Shown: positions 8,655 to 18,873, counted from the first letter of the stretch. The stretch is 64,000 nucleotides of DNA from Variovorax sp. V213 (GCF_041154455.1 NZ_AP028664.1:1365001-1429000); one strand, 5' to 3'. Translations and numbers: made by a program. Notes: a model not told the origin generated them from the letters alone.

Positions 8655-8691
8655 GCGGCAGATCGTCCCTTGATTCAACGAGTGCTCATTC

Positions 8692-10794
8692 ATGATTCCC
8701 AATTTCCGTCGCAACGCCATCGGCGCTGCCGTTCTTTCGCTCGCCTCTTTCGCAGCCATGGCCCAGGCCCAGCCGGCACCCCAGGCGCAACCGGCCGAGG
8801 CGGCTGCGGCCAGCCTGCCGGAGATCGCCGTCACTGGCAATCCGCTGGGCGCCAGCGAACTGATTGCGCCCACTACCACGCTCTCGGGCGACAAGCTGCT
8901 GATGCGCTCCGAATCGACCCTTGGCGAAACGCTCAACAACCTGCCGGGCGTGAGCAGCAGCTATTTCGGCCCCAATGCGAGCCGGCCGATCATCCGCGGC
9001 CAGGACGGCGACCGCATCCGCATCCTGCAGAACGGCGGCGGCGCCCCTGACGCTTCCGCGCTGAGCTACGACCACGCCGTTCCGGTGGATGCGCTGGTCA
9101 CCGAGCGCGTCGAGGTGTTGCGGGGGCCGTCCGCGCTGCAGTACGGCGGCAGCGCGGTGGGCGGCGTGGTCAACGTGATCGACAACCGCATTCCCACCGA
9201 GCCGATCAACGGTTTCGGCGGGCGCGCCGACCTGGGATTTTCCACCGGCAGCAAGGAGAAGAACGGCGGCGTGGTGCTGGAAGGCGGCAACGACCGCTTC
9301 GCGCTGCACGTCGATGCGTTCAACCGCGACTCCAAGGATGTCTCGGTGCCCATCGACCTGGAATGCAGCAAGCCCGGGCGGCCCTGGCTGGCGCGCAAGA
9401 TCTGCAATTCGGCCAACGAGGCGCACGGCGGGGCGGTGGGCGGCACGCTGTTCTTCGACCAGGGCTTCATCGGCGCCTCGGCCAGCACCTACCGCAGCAA
9501 CTACGGCACCGTGGCCGAAGACGACGTGACCATCGGCATGAAGTCCGACCGCTATGCGCTCGAAGGCGAGTGGCGCCCGGGCGGCTTCATTTCGAGCATC
9601 CATGCCAAGGCGAGCCACACCAACTACCGCCACACCGAGTACGAAGGCGGCGAGGCCGGCACCACGTTCTCGAACATGAGCAACGACCTGCGCATCGAGG
9701 CGCGCCACCGGAAGATCGGCAACTTCGAAGGCCTGGTCGGTTTCTCGAGCGAAAGCAACCGCTTTGCCGCCGATGGCGAGGAAGCCTTTGCGCCGCACAG
9801 CCGCACGCGCTCCAACGCGCTGTTCATGTATGAAGAGCTCGGCACCTCGTGGGGCCGGTTGAGCTTCGGCGCGCGCACCGAGAAAGTCCGCGTGACGTCG
9901 CTCGGCTATCCCGACGATCCGACGGTGACGCGCTTTGCCATTGGCGAGCGCACCTTCAACCCCCACAGCGCGGCCCTTGGCGCGCTGGTCAACCTGACGC
10001 CGCAGTGGCAGCTCACCTCGAACCTGGCTTACACCGAGCGGGCACCGAAAGACTACGAGCTGCTCGCCAACGGCCCCCACGTGGCAACGGCCGCCTGGGA
10101 AGTCGGCAATCCGGACCTGCAGAAAGAAAAGTCGACCGGCTTCGATGTCGGCGCGCAATGGAAGTCGGGCCCCAACACGGCCCGCGTCAACGCCTATGTC
10201 ACGCGCTTTCGCAACTACATCGGCCTGACGGCTTCGGGCCGCACGCTCGATGAAGAAGGCCAGGTGGTGACCGATCCCGAAGCGACCGACACGCTGGCCG
10301 AGTACCTCTACAGCGGCGTGCGCGCGCGCTTCACCGGCATCGAGGCCAGCGGCAACCTGCGCCTCTTGGGCGCCGACGGCTTCGCGCGTATGGCCGATGC
10401 CTCGACGCTCGACCTGGAATGGCGCGGCGACGTGGTGCGTGCGAAGAACCTCGACACCGGCGAGCCGCTGCCGCGCATCGCACCGTTTCGCGCGGGCGCG
10501 ACGCTGGCGTATGGCAACGGCCCGTGGAGCGCGCGCTTCGGCTTCGACTACAACGCGGCGCAGCGCCATGTGCCGAGCGTCGGCGCGCGCGAGACCGATG
10601 CCTACACGCTGTGGAACGCCTCGATTTCCTACCGCATGAAGGTGCAGCGCGCCAATCTCACCTGGTATGCGCGCGTCGACAACATCACGAACAAGTTGGC
10701 CTACAGCCCGACCTCGATCCTGACGACCACGGTGTACCCGAACGCGCCGCTGCCGGGGCGTTCGCTGAAGGTGGGCCTGCGCGTGACTTTCTAA
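8692..10794 (+). CDS. ZnuD-like TonB-dependent outer membrane receptor
   Basis: A 700-residue TonB-dependent receptor: signal peptide ending near AAMAQAQ, plug domain about 55-165 (LNNLPGVSSSYFGPNASRP, VEVLRGPSALQYGGSAVGG), then a 22-strand barrel ending in a terminal Phe (LRVTF). ELLANGPHVATAAWEVGNPD and a long extracellular loop with two cysteines (LECSKPG and KICNSANEAHGG) resemble ZnuD, the zinc/heme receptor of Neisseria and Acinetobacter. No Zur-like site is visible just upstream. Zinc is the most likely substrate, but the assignment is by pattern memory. Confidence 0.8.
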   Translation: MIPNFRRNAIGAAVLSLASFAAMAQAQPAPQAQPAEAAAASLPEIAVTGNPLGASELIAPTTTLSGDKLLMRSESTLGETLNNLPGVSSSYFGPNASRPIIRGQDGDRIRILQNGGGAPDASALSYDHAVPVDALVTERVEVLRGPSALQYGGSAVGGVVNVIDNRIPTEPINGFGGRADLGFSTGSKEKNGGVVLEGGNDRFALHVDAFNRDSKDVSVPIDLECSKPGRPWLARKICNSANEAHGGAVGGTLFFDQGFIGASASTYRSNYGTVAEDDVTIGMKSDRYALEGEWRPGGFISSIHAKASHTNYRHTEYEGGEAGTTFSNMSNDLRIEARHRKIGNFEGLVGFSSESNRFAADGEEAFAPHSRTRSNALFMYEELGTSWGRLSFGARTEKVRVTSLGYPDDPTVTRFAIGERTFNPHSAALGALVNLTPQWQLTSNLAYTERAPKDYELLANGPHVATAAWEVGNPDLQKEKSTGFDVGAQWKSGPNTARVNAYVTRFRNYIGLTASGRTLDEEGQVVTDPEATDTLAEYLYSGVRARFTGIEASGNLRLLGADGFARMADASTLDLEWRGDVVRAKNLDTGEPLPRIAPFRAGATLAYGNGPWSARFGFDYNAAQRHVPSVGARETDAYTLWNASISYRMKVQRANLTWYARVDNITNKLAYSPTSILTTTVYPNAPLPGRSLKVGLRVTF

Positions 10795-10866
10795 GGCACC
10801 GGTACTGCTTCTTCCTTCCGTCTTTGCGAGCGGGAGGAGAAGCGGGCAAGAGGCTATCCTCGGCGG

Positions 10867-11817
10867 GTGAATTCGATCGTCATCTCTTCCCTGCTTCCCG
10901 TCGTCTTTCTGATTGCTGCGGGCTACCTGGCCGGCCGGCGCCGCTGGATCGGCGGCAACGCCGTCAAGGATCTTTCCAACCTGATCTTCCTCCTGCTGGC
11001 GCCCGCGCTGCTGTTTCGCGCCATGAGCACGGTGCACGTGCAGGAGCTCCACCTGAAGCCAGTGGCGGCATACTTCATTGCCTCGGGCCTGCTGTTCGCG
11101 GCCACGCTGGCGCTGCGCGGCTTCAACCGCACGGCGGCTGTCATTGCATTGGCCAACACCTACAGCAACACCGTGATGATCGGCATCGTGCTGGTCGGCC
11201 TCGCCTATGGCGAGCAGGGCATGGTGGTGCTGCTCACGCTGATCTCGCTGCACTCGCTGGTGCTTCTGACCAGCGCCACGGTGGTGCTGGAGCTTGCAGT
11301 GGCACGCGAGCATGCGACGGTGAGCGGCCAGGAGAAGCGCCCCATGGCGCGCACCGTGCTGCGCGCACTGCGCAACGCCATCATCCACCCGGTGCCGCTG
11401 CCGATCATCGCGGGGCTGCTGTTTGCGCAGACGGGGCTCGTGATGCCCGAATCCATCGACAAGCCGATCATGCTGCTCGGGCAGGCCTTCGGTCCGGTGG
11501 CGCTCGTGATGGTGGGCATCACGCTTGCGCTCACGCCCATCGGCCGGCACTGGCGCGGCGCCATGGTGCAGTCGCTGGTGAAGAACCTGCTGCATCCGCT
11601 GCTGGTGGCCGGCATCGGCTGGCTGCTGGGCGTGCGCGGCATTCCGCTTACCGTGATGGTGGTGGCGGCGGCGCTGCCCATCGGCGCCAACGTCTTTCTC
11701 TTTTCGCAGCGCTACCGCACGGCCGAAGACCTGGTCACGGCCAGCGTCGCGATGTCGACGGTGCTCGCGCTGGCCACGCTGACCTTGGTGATGACCCTGG
11801 TGCAGTGGCTTCCCTGA
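10867..11817 (+). CDS. AEC family transporter (auxin efflux carrier type)
   Basis: A 316-residue inner membrane protein with about ten hydrophobic helices in two five-helix halves, as in the AEC family of organic-acid or auxin-like carriers. It starts SLLPVVFLIAAGYLAGRRRW, typical of these proteins, and a conserved second half carries FGPVALVMVGITLAL. The GTG at 10867 gives a short N-terminus before helix 1; no strong ribosome site is seen. The substrate cannot be read from sequence. It stands alone, 72 bases after the receptor. Confidence 0.85.
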   Translation: MNSIVISSLLPVVFLIAAGYLAGRRRWIGGNAVKDLSNLIFLLLAPALLFRAMSTVHVQELHLKPVAAYFIASGLLFAATLALRGFNRTAAVIALANTYSNTVMIGIVLVGLAYGEQGMVVLLTLISLHSLVLLTSATVVLELAVAREHATVSGQEKRPMARTVLRALRNAIIHPVPLPIIAGLLFAQTGLVMPESIDKPIMLLGQAFGPVALVMVGITLALTPIGRHWRGAMVQSLVKNLLHPLLVAGIGWLLGVRGIPLTVMVVAAALPIGANVFLFSQRYRTAEDLVTASVAMSTVLALATLTLVMTLVQWLP

Positions 11818-11819
11818 AT

Positions 11820-11845
11820 CTTCGTAGTCTTTCGAACTACTGAAG
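11820..11845 (+). terminator. Stem-loop directly after the AEC gene
   Basis: CTTCGTAGT pairs with ACTACTGAAG (one bulged base) around a 7-base loop, starting three bases after the stop. No T-run follows, so termination is uncertain; it may protect the 3' end. Confidence 0.4.
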
Positions 11846-11942
11846 CACCGGCAGCCCCGCACGGCGGGCGCCTATGCCGTTCGGCAGGGTGGCCATTTGG
11901 CGAGATGGCGAGCGGCGGCTGCCGTTCTACATTTGCCCGCTG

Positions 11943-12356
11943 ATGATTTACCAGGCGCGGTCTTCGCCGTTTTCCGTCATGGCGCCGATTGCGATGGTGA
12001 TCGCGCTGTGCTGTGCTGCCCTGCCGGCGGCGGCCGATACCAAGCCGTGCCGCACGCCCTGCCTTTCGGCTGCCGTGCCGCGCGAGTCGACGCCAACCCC
12101 GCCAGCAGCCGCGAAGCCAACGGAGGCAGAAGCCAAACCTGCACCTGTCGCGACATCGCGGCCGAGTGCCAGGCCGAAGCCGCAGGCCGTTGCCGTGGCT
12201 GCACCTCCCCCGGCCCCAATGGCACAGGAGGTGGAGAAGGCTGCCGCGCCGAAACGGCCGCCGCCCTCCAGGCGCTGCACCGAAATCAACATGCGCGCGG
12301 CGGTCGGCGAGCCGCTGTCGGACGAAGACATGAAGATATTGAGGAGTCAATGCTGA
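11943..12356 (+). CDS. Secreted Pro/Ala-rich hypothetical protein
   Basis: A 137-residue protein with a signal peptide (MAPIAMVIALCCAALPAAAD), a CRTPC cysteine pair, a middle rich in Ala, Pro and Lys that is probably disordered, and a small C-terminal motif with two cysteines (RRCTEINMR and LRSQC). I do not recognise it. The start at 11943 is chosen because the signal peptide follows closely; a start at 11874 would add 23 residues. It overlaps the next lipoprotein gene at TGATG, so the two are translationally coupled and probably act in the envelope together. Confidence 0.7.
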   Translation: MIYQARSSPFSVMAPIAMVIALCCAALPAAADTKPCRTPCLSAAVPRESTPTPPAAAKPTEAEAKPAPVATSRPSARPKPQAVAVAAPPPAPMAQEVEKAAAPKRPPPSRRCTEINMRAAVGEPLSDEDMKILRSQC

Positions 12357-13558
12357 TGATGAATACCACCCGCCCCATCCGCACGGCGCTGCGCGTGCTG
12401 GCACTGTGCGTCGCCGTGCTTTCCGCCGCGTGCGCGCATCGTCCGGTCCCGGGCAATGCCATGCCCTTCGAGCAGGCCGTCAACCAGGCGGTGGACGACC
12501 TGATCGTGCAGACCCAGAAGCTGCCGGCCTTCCTGGCCAAGGTGGAGTCGTCGATCAAGCAGAGCCGCATCGTGATCGATCCGCTGCTCGAGGGCTCGAG
12601 CGGCCAGCAGACCGAAGTCACGCGCGTGGCCGAGCAGCGCATCGTCCAGCGCATGCAGTCGCAGTTCAAGCAGTTCACCGTGACGCCGTTCAACAACGCC
12701 GAGATCGAGCGCGCGCAATACGTGCTCAACGGCACGCTGGTGCGCGACAAGGACGCGGCCGATGGGCGTTATCGCCTGAACCTGGCGCTGACCGAAATCA
12801 AGAGCGGCGTGGTCATTGCGCAATCGGTGGCGCGCATCAGCGATGCAACGTTGGACACGCGGCCGACGGCCTTCTTTCGCGACAGCCCCGTGAACGGCAA
12901 GGACCGCGGCGTGGAAGGCTACATCCGCACCGCCGAAACGCAGCCGGGCCAGGCGGCCGACGCGCTGTACCTGGAACGCCTGCCCACTTCGACCGTGCTG
13001 CAGGAAGCCACCGCGGCCTACGAGGCCGGCCGCATGAGCGAAGCGCTCAGCCGCTACGAAGCCGCCTCGCGCCGGCCCGACGGCCAGCAGCTGCGCATCT
13101 ACAGCGGCCTGTATCTCACGCAGGCCCAGCTCGGACGCACCGCAGATGCGGAGAAGACCTTCGGCACCATCGCGAGGCTCGGACTGGAAACCAACAACCT
13201 GAGCGTGAAGTTCCTGTTCAAGCCCGGTTCGACCGACTTCCTGGCCGACCCGAAGATCAGCGCCGCCTATCCGATGTGGCTGCGCCAGATCGCGCGCCAG
13301 GCCGCGCAGATCGATTCTTGCGTGGTGGTCACGGGCCACACGAGCCGCACCGGTTCGGAATCGGTCAATGAGCGCCTGTCGCTGCAGCGCGCGGTCAGCG
13401 TGAAGAGCCGGCTGGTGGGCGAGGCGCCGCCGCTCTCGAAGAAGCTGCGCGAATCCGGCATGGGGTTCCGCGAGAACATTGTGGGTACAGGGGCCGACGA
13501 TGCCAGCGATGCGCTGGACCGCCGTGTCGAGTTCAAGGTTGCGGCCTGCGAGGCTTGA
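12356..13558 (+). CDS. OmpA-family outer membrane lipoprotein
   Basis: A 400-residue lipoprotein: a signal peptide with lipobox LSAAC at about residue 23, a middle domain (FEQAVNQAVDDLIVQTQKL onward) resembling proteins that assemble surface structures, a TPR-like stretch (AAYEAGRMSEALSRYEAA), and a C-terminal OmpA-like peptidoglycan-binding domain (VKFLFKPGSTDF, VVVTGHTSRTGSESVNERLSLQRA). Three ATGs are close together (12350, 12356, 12359). GAGGAG at 12341 gives 9-base spacing to 12356, which also overlaps the upstream stop, so that start is preferred. It likely tethers the outer membrane to the wall; no secretion genes are nearby. Confidence 0.85.
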   Translation: MMNTTRPIRTALRVLALCVAVLSAACAHRPVPGNAMPFEQAVNQAVDDLIVQTQKLPAFLAKVESSIKQSRIVIDPLLEGSSGQQTEVTRVAEQRIVQRMQSQFKQFTVTPFNNAEIERAQYVLNGTLVRDKDAADGRYRLNLALTEIKSGVVIAQSVARISDATLDTRPTAFFRDSPVNGKDRGVEGYIRTAETQPGQAADALYLERLPTSTVLQEATAAYEAGRMSEALSRYEAASRRPDGQQLRIYSGLYLTQAQLGRTADAEKTFGTIARLGLETNNLSVKFLFKPGSTDFLADPKISAAYPMWLRQIARQAAQIDSCVVVTGHTSRTGSESVNERLSLQRAVSVKSRLVGEAPPLSKKLRESGMGFRENIVGTGADDASDALDRRVEFKVAACEA

Positions 13559-13576
13559 CCCACCCCCGTTGCTGCT

Positions 13577-13655
13577 CACTTCGTGTAGCCGCTTCCCCTC
13601 AAGGGGGCAACACCTGCGGCCCGTCAAAGCCGGTTCCGCGGTGTCCGCGAAGAAG
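13577..13655 (+). repeat. Dispersed intergenic repeat, copy A
   Basis: The segment carries the blocks CACTTCGTGT, GGGGGCAACACC, AGCCGGTTCC and CGGTGT in the same order and spacing as the copy at 26412-26495 on the other strand. It contains a C-run/G-run hairpin (CCCCTCAAGGGGG). It lies between the converging ompA-type and pdxH genes. Confidence 0.85.
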
Positions 13656-13665
13656 GCGGGGAGGT

Positions 13666-14319
13666 TCAGGGCGCCAGGCGCTCGCGCACCCAGTTGCTGC
13701 CTTCGAGCCTGTAGCGCAGCCGGTCGTGCAGCCGGCTCTTGCGGCCTTGCCAGAACTCCCAGCGATCAGGCACGAGGCGATAGCCGCCCCAGTGCGGCGG
13801 GCGCGGGGGCGAGAGCAGGTGCCTCGCAGCCGCCACGGCCGCGTTCTTGACCAGCACGTCGCGGCCGCTGATCACTTCGCTCTGCGGGCTGGCCCAGGCG
13901 CCGATGCGTGAATCGAGCGGGCGGCTCGCAAAGTAGGCATCGCTCTCCTCGGCGCTGGTTTTTTCCACGCGGCCCTCGATGCGCACCACCCGCTCGAGTT
14001 CGACCCAGTGAAACTGCAAGGCCGCATACGGATTGCCCGAGAGCTCGCGGCCCTTGCGGCTTTCATAGTTGGTGTACCAGACGATGCCGCGCGCGTCGCA
14101 GCCCTTGATGAGCACGATGCGGCTCGAAGGCCGAAGGTCGCTGGACACGGTGGACAGCGTCATCGCGTTGGGCTCGGGCACCTGGGAGTCGATGGCTTCG
14201 CCGAGCCAGCGCTCGAACTGCTTCAGCGGGTCGTCCGCGCTGTGGGTTTCGCCGAGTTCGGCGCGCTCGTAGCTCTTGCGCAGCGCGGCCAACGTTTCGT
14301 TGGTGGGAGAAGAAGTCAT
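13666..14319 (-). CDS. pdxH: Pyridoxamine 5'-phosphate oxidase
   Basis: A 217-residue FMN-dependent oxidase making pyridoxal 5'-phosphate from PNP or PMP. Typical elements: RIVLIKGCDARGIVWYTNY and SRKGRELSGNPYAALQFHW for FMN binding, the dimer segment SRIGAWASPQS, and the C-terminal signature VPDRWEFWQGRKSRLHDRLRY. Length is that of the family. The ATG at 14319 (MTSSPTNETLAALRKSY) is chosen over longer readings into the divergent nucleotidyltransferase gene. Confidence 0.95.
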   Translation of the reverse strand: MTSSPTNETLAALRKSYERAELGETHSADDPLKQFERWLGEAIDSQVPEPNAMTLSTVSSDLRPSSRIVLIKGCDARGIVWYTNYESRKGRELSGNPYAALQFHWVELERVVRIEGRVEKTSAEESDAYFASRPLDSRIGAWASPQSEVISGRDVLVKNAAVAAARHLLSPPRPPHWGGYRLVPDRWEFWQGRKSRLHDRLRYRLEGSNWVRERLAP

Positions 14320-14383
14320 GGCGGCATTGTTGCGCATGCGCCACCGCACGGCATTGCGGTCATTCCGCGGACATACTCGGCCC

Positions 14384-14956
14384 ATGGCGGCAAAGGCGAA
14401 TTCCCCCTTGGTGATCGTGCTGGCCTCAGGCCGCGGCGAGCGTTTCATCGCGGCCGGCGGCACCGGCTCCAAGCTGCAGGCGCCGCTCGCGGGCAAGCCG
14501 CTGATCGAGCGCACGCTCGATGCCGTGCGCGCCAGCGGCCTGCCGTGGCGGCTCGAAGACGCCGGGCATCCGGGCATGGGCGATTCGATTGCCGCCGCGG
14601 TGCGCGCCACGCCCGATGCCGCGGGCTGGCTGATCCTGCCGGGCGACCTGCCGCTGGTGCGTCCCGAGACATTGCGCGCCGTGGCCGCGGCGCTCACCGG
14701 CCGTATCTGCGCGGCGCAGCCGCAATACAGGGGCGAGCGGGGGCATCCGGTCGGCTTCGCGCCGGGATGCCGGGCCCAGCTCGCGGCGCTGCGGGGAAAC
14801 TTCGGCGCGGCACCGGTCCTGAAGGCGATGCGCGCCATCGATGCGGTGGCCGACCTGGTGGTCGACGACGTCGGCATCGTGACCGACATCGACACGCCCG
14901 AGGCCCTGGCGCGCGCCGAGGTCCTGTGGCGGGAGCGCTCGGCGGGCGCTGGCTAG
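14384..14956 (+). CDS. MobA-like nucleotidyltransferase (molybdenum cofactor type)
   Basis: A 190-residue NTP transferase. The nucleotide-binding start is VLASGRGERF...GTGSKLQAPLAGKPLIERTL and the metal motif is LILPGDLPLV. The MocA/MobA family joins CTP or GTP to molybdopterin. No molybdoenzyme gene is adjacent, so cofactor specificity is undecided. The start at 14384 is chosen because the fold begins ten residues later; the frame is open further up in the gap shared with pdxH. It ends four bases before the sodC stop on the other strand. Confidence 0.8.
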   Translation: MAAKANSPLVIVLASGRGERFIAAGGTGSKLQAPLAGKPLIERTLDAVRASGLPWRLEDAGHPGMGDSIAAAVRATPDAAGWLILPGDLPLVRPETLRAVAAALTGRICAAQPQYRGERGHPVGFAPGCRAQLAALRGNFGAAPVLKAMRAIDAVADLVVDDVGIVTDIDTPEALARAEVLWRERSAGAG

Positions 14957-14960
14957 CCGA

Positions 14961-15503
14961 TCAGCGCCGCGCGATCACCGCGCAGGCGGTGCGCGGGCCG
15001 GAGTTGCCGGCCGGCTGGGTCGTGAAATCGTCGCGGTCGCGGTGCACCACGAGCGCGCGGCCCACCACGTTGTTGGCGGCGCCTTCGGTCAGCGAGATGG
15101 TGTGGTCGTCGACGCTGAAGCGCGCCACGCCGCTGGCGTCGGCCACCAGGCTCGGCAGTTCGCCGGCATGGCTGCCCGGCGCGCCGAACTTGCCATGCGT
15201 GCCGCCAGTGGGGTTGAAGTGGCCGCCAGAGGCGTTGCCGTTGTCGCCGCAGTCGCCCTTTTCATGGATGTGGAAACCATGCTCGCTGCCCGGTGCCAGG
15301 CCGCGCACTTCGCCGGCCACACGCACGCCGTGGTCCAGGGCGGTGAAGGTCACCGTGCCCCGTGTCGGATTGGGCGAGATCGCCGCGGTGGGCATCAGTT
15401 CGGCGGCCGCGCTCGGCTTGCCGCCCATCATGCTGCCGCAGGCAGAGAGCAGGGCGCTGGCGAGAAGGGCGGTGCCGGTGGCGACGAAAAGGCGATGGTT
15501 CAT
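14961..15503 (-). CDS. sodC: Cu/Zn superoxide dismutase, lipoprotein form
   Basis: A 180-residue periplasmic superoxide dismutase with a lipoprotein signal (LLASALLSAC, lipidation Cys near residue 22). Copper and zinc ligands are in HGFHIHEKGDCGDNGNASGG and HFNP, with the last copper histidine in ALVVHRDRDDF. The disulfide cysteines (GDCGD and TACAVI) and the active-site arginine (GPRTACAV) are present. Its ATG overlaps the chaC stop by four bases, so the two are co-translated. Confidence 0.95.
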   Translation of the reverse strand: MNHRLFVATGTALLASALLSACGSMMGGKPSAAAELMPTAAISPNPTRGTVTFTALDHGVRVAGEVRGLAPGSEHGFHIHEKGDCGDNGNASGGHFNPTGGTHGKFGAPGSHAGELPSLVADASGVARFSVDDHTISLTEGAANNVVGRALVVHRDRDDFTTQPAGNSGPRTACAVIARR

Positions 15504-16204
15504 GGTTTTTCCTTCTTGGAAGATGGGTCTGGAGACCCCGGAACATATACCGGACCTGGCCGCGTACCGCAATCGGCGGCCGCCTCGGACTGCTTTTGCA
15601 GCTCCTCTTGCGCCTCTTGCTCCTGCTTCTCGTGCGCCAGCGCGACCAGCCGCGCCAGGGCCGCGTCGTGGATCGAATGCCGGCGCAGCTCCAGCAAGGT
15701 CTGGCGCGCGTAGTCGAGCGAGCTGCCGTAGCGGCCGACCGCGTGGGTGAAGATGTGGCGGTAGCGGTCATCGCTGAGCTCGCCGGTGAAGTTGGGGCTG
15801 CGCCTCGAGAGCGTGAAGGCCAGCGCGCGCACCGAGCCCTCCGGCGTGTTGCACTTCAGCCATCGGGGGTCGTACACGCCGGTCGGCATCTCGCGCAGCC
15901 AGAGCCTGCGAAGCGTTTCGAGGCCGTGGGCCGAAGGCACCCGGAACACCATGCCGCGGCAACTGCCACCCGACAGCAGGCCGAAGACGAGGCCCGGCGT
16001 CTGGACGCTGCCGCGGTTGATGCGGCTCCACATCTTCAACGCCCGATGCCAGCCGTGCACCCATGCGGGCCGCCGCTCGACGAAGTCGAACTCGGGGCGC
16101 CAGATGAGCGAGCCGTAGCCGAAGAGCCACAGGTCTTCGTGGCCACCCCAATCGGCAATGGCCTGTTCGAGCATGGGCAGCGGGTCGCGCAGGGGCTTGG
16201 GCAT
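15500..16204 (-). CDS. chaC: Gamma-glutamylcyclotransferase (ChaC family)
   Basis: A 234-residue ChaC-like enzyme, which in the family cleaves glutathione into 5-oxoproline and Cys-Gly. The substrate loop LFGYGSLIWRP and the segment LWLREMPTGVYDPRW, with a candidate catalytic Glu, are present. A charged Gln/Glu-rich tail (EKQEQEAQEELQKQ) is atypical. The start at 16204 is preferred, with a second ATG at 16174 possible. Joined to sodC by a 4-base overlap, which pairs glutathione turnover with superoxide defence. Confidence 0.87.
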   Translation of the reverse strand: MPKPLRDPLPMLEQAIADWGGHEDLWLFGYGSLIWRPEFDFVERRPAWVHGWHRALKMWSRINRGSVQTPGLVFGLLSGGSCRGMVFRVPSAHGLETLRRLWLREMPTGVYDPRWLKCNTPEGSVRALAFTLSRRSPNFTGELSDDRYRHIFTHAVGRYGSSLDYARQTLLELRRHSIHDAALARLVALAHEKQEQEAQEELQKQSEAAADCGTRPGPVYVPGSPDPSSKKEKP

Positions 16205-16258
16205 GGGGTCCAGGCCCGGTGGACCCGGGTCTGGCGCGGGGCCCGAGGGGGTGGCGCC

Positions 16259-16264
16259 TACAAT
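16259..16264 (+). promoter_or_regulatory. Candidate -10 element for the inner membrane OmpA-like gene
   Basis: TACAAT in the context GCGCCTACAATTTCGCG, 64 bases before the chosen ATG. It resembles the element at 1322-1327. No clear -35 box. Confidence 0.4.
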
Positions 16265-16327
16265 TTCGCGATCATGGTTCACCGCACCATTATTTACCGA
16301 CCTCTTTCTTACGGAGTACGCCCCCTC

Positions 16328-16879
16328 ATGAGTGACGACGACAGCCAGCAAAATTTCATCCTCGGATTTCTCCTGGCATTGATTGCGCTGGTGATCTTCT
16401 TCGTCCTGGGTATCGCGGTCTGGCACAAGGGGCACGCTGCGGCACCGGCCCATGCCAGGCCCGCGGTGGCGGCAGCTGCCGCAGCGGCGCCCGGTCCCAC
16501 CACCACGGTGGCCGAAGTGACCGAGACGGTGACGGTCGTGATCCCCGACGGCGCGAGCATCCGGGTGGCCAACGGCGTGGTGAACTTCTATTTCGCCACC
16601 GGCAGCGCCGATCTCGCGCCCGGGGCGGCCGAGGCGCTGGCGGCCGTCATCAAGGGCGTGGAGAGCGGCCGCAAGGCGGTGGTCTCCGGCTTTCACGACA
16701 CCACGGGCGATGCGGCCACCAACGAGCAGCTTGCCAAGAAACGCGCCGACACGGTGCGCGACGTGCTGGTAGGCCTGGGCGTGCCGGCCGGCAAGGTCGA
16801 CCTGCAGAAGCCGGCGGTCACCGCGGGGTCGGGCAACAACGCCGAGGCGCGCCGCGTCGAAGTCAAGCTGGTCGACTGA
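16328..16879 (+). CDS. Inner membrane-anchored OmpA-like protein
   Basis: A 183-residue protein with one N-terminal transmembrane helix (FILGFLLALIALVIFFVLGIAVW, about 11-33), an Ala/Pro linker, and a periplasmic OmpA-like domain (NFYFATGSADLAPGAAEAL, VVSGFHDTTGDAATNEQLAKKRA). The second motif has FHDTTGD where the family usually has GHTDSTG, a divergent peptidoglycan-binding loop. The ATG at 16328 has GGAG about ten bases upstream; another ATG at 16274 is in frame. Stands alone between chaC and edd; MotB-like in layout but without motor genes. Confidence 0.82.
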   Translation: MSDDDSQQNFILGFLLALIALVIFFVLGIAVWHKGHAAAPAHARPAVAAAAAAAPGPTTTVAEVTETVTVVIPDGASIRVANGVVNFYFATGSADLAPGAAEALAAVIKGVESGRKAVVSGFHDTTGDAATNEQLAKKRADTVRDVLVGLGVPAGKVDLQKPAVTAGSGNNAEARRVEVKLVD

Positions 16880-16976
16880 CGAGCCTCGCTCGTGCCGCTC
16901 GATTGACGCGGATGGTAAATCCGTATCGCCGGGGTGGTGGATTTCCATCGGCCCCGTTCCTGCTGTCTTGGTACTA

Positions 16977-17008
16977 TCGACTTCCGAGTCGAAGGTCGCG
17001 AAAGCGAC
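16977..17008 (+). promoter_or_regulatory. Two adjacent tetraloop hairpins in the edd leader
   Basis: TCGACT-TCCG-AGTCGA is a perfect 6-bp stem with a UNCG-type loop. Two bases later GTCGC-GAAA-GCGAC is a perfect 5-bp stem with a GNRA loop. The pair ends 38 bases before the edd ATG. The placement suggests a structured 5' untranslated region; function unknown. Confidence 0.6.
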
Positions 17009-17046
17009 AGTGCCGACATGCCGGCCACGCGACCGAAAACATCCCC

Positions 17047-18863
<1,817 letters not shown>

Positions 18864-18873
<10 letters not shown>

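Noticed and set aside
8686..11862. A 1058-codon open frame on the minus strand
   Set aside because: It is antisense to the TonB receptor and AEC genes, is rich in Arg, His and Ala as expected from GC-biased shadows, and has no domain.
11874..11942. Longer start for the secreted hypothetical protein
   Set aside because: It would put 23 residues before the signal peptide; the start at 11943 is simpler.
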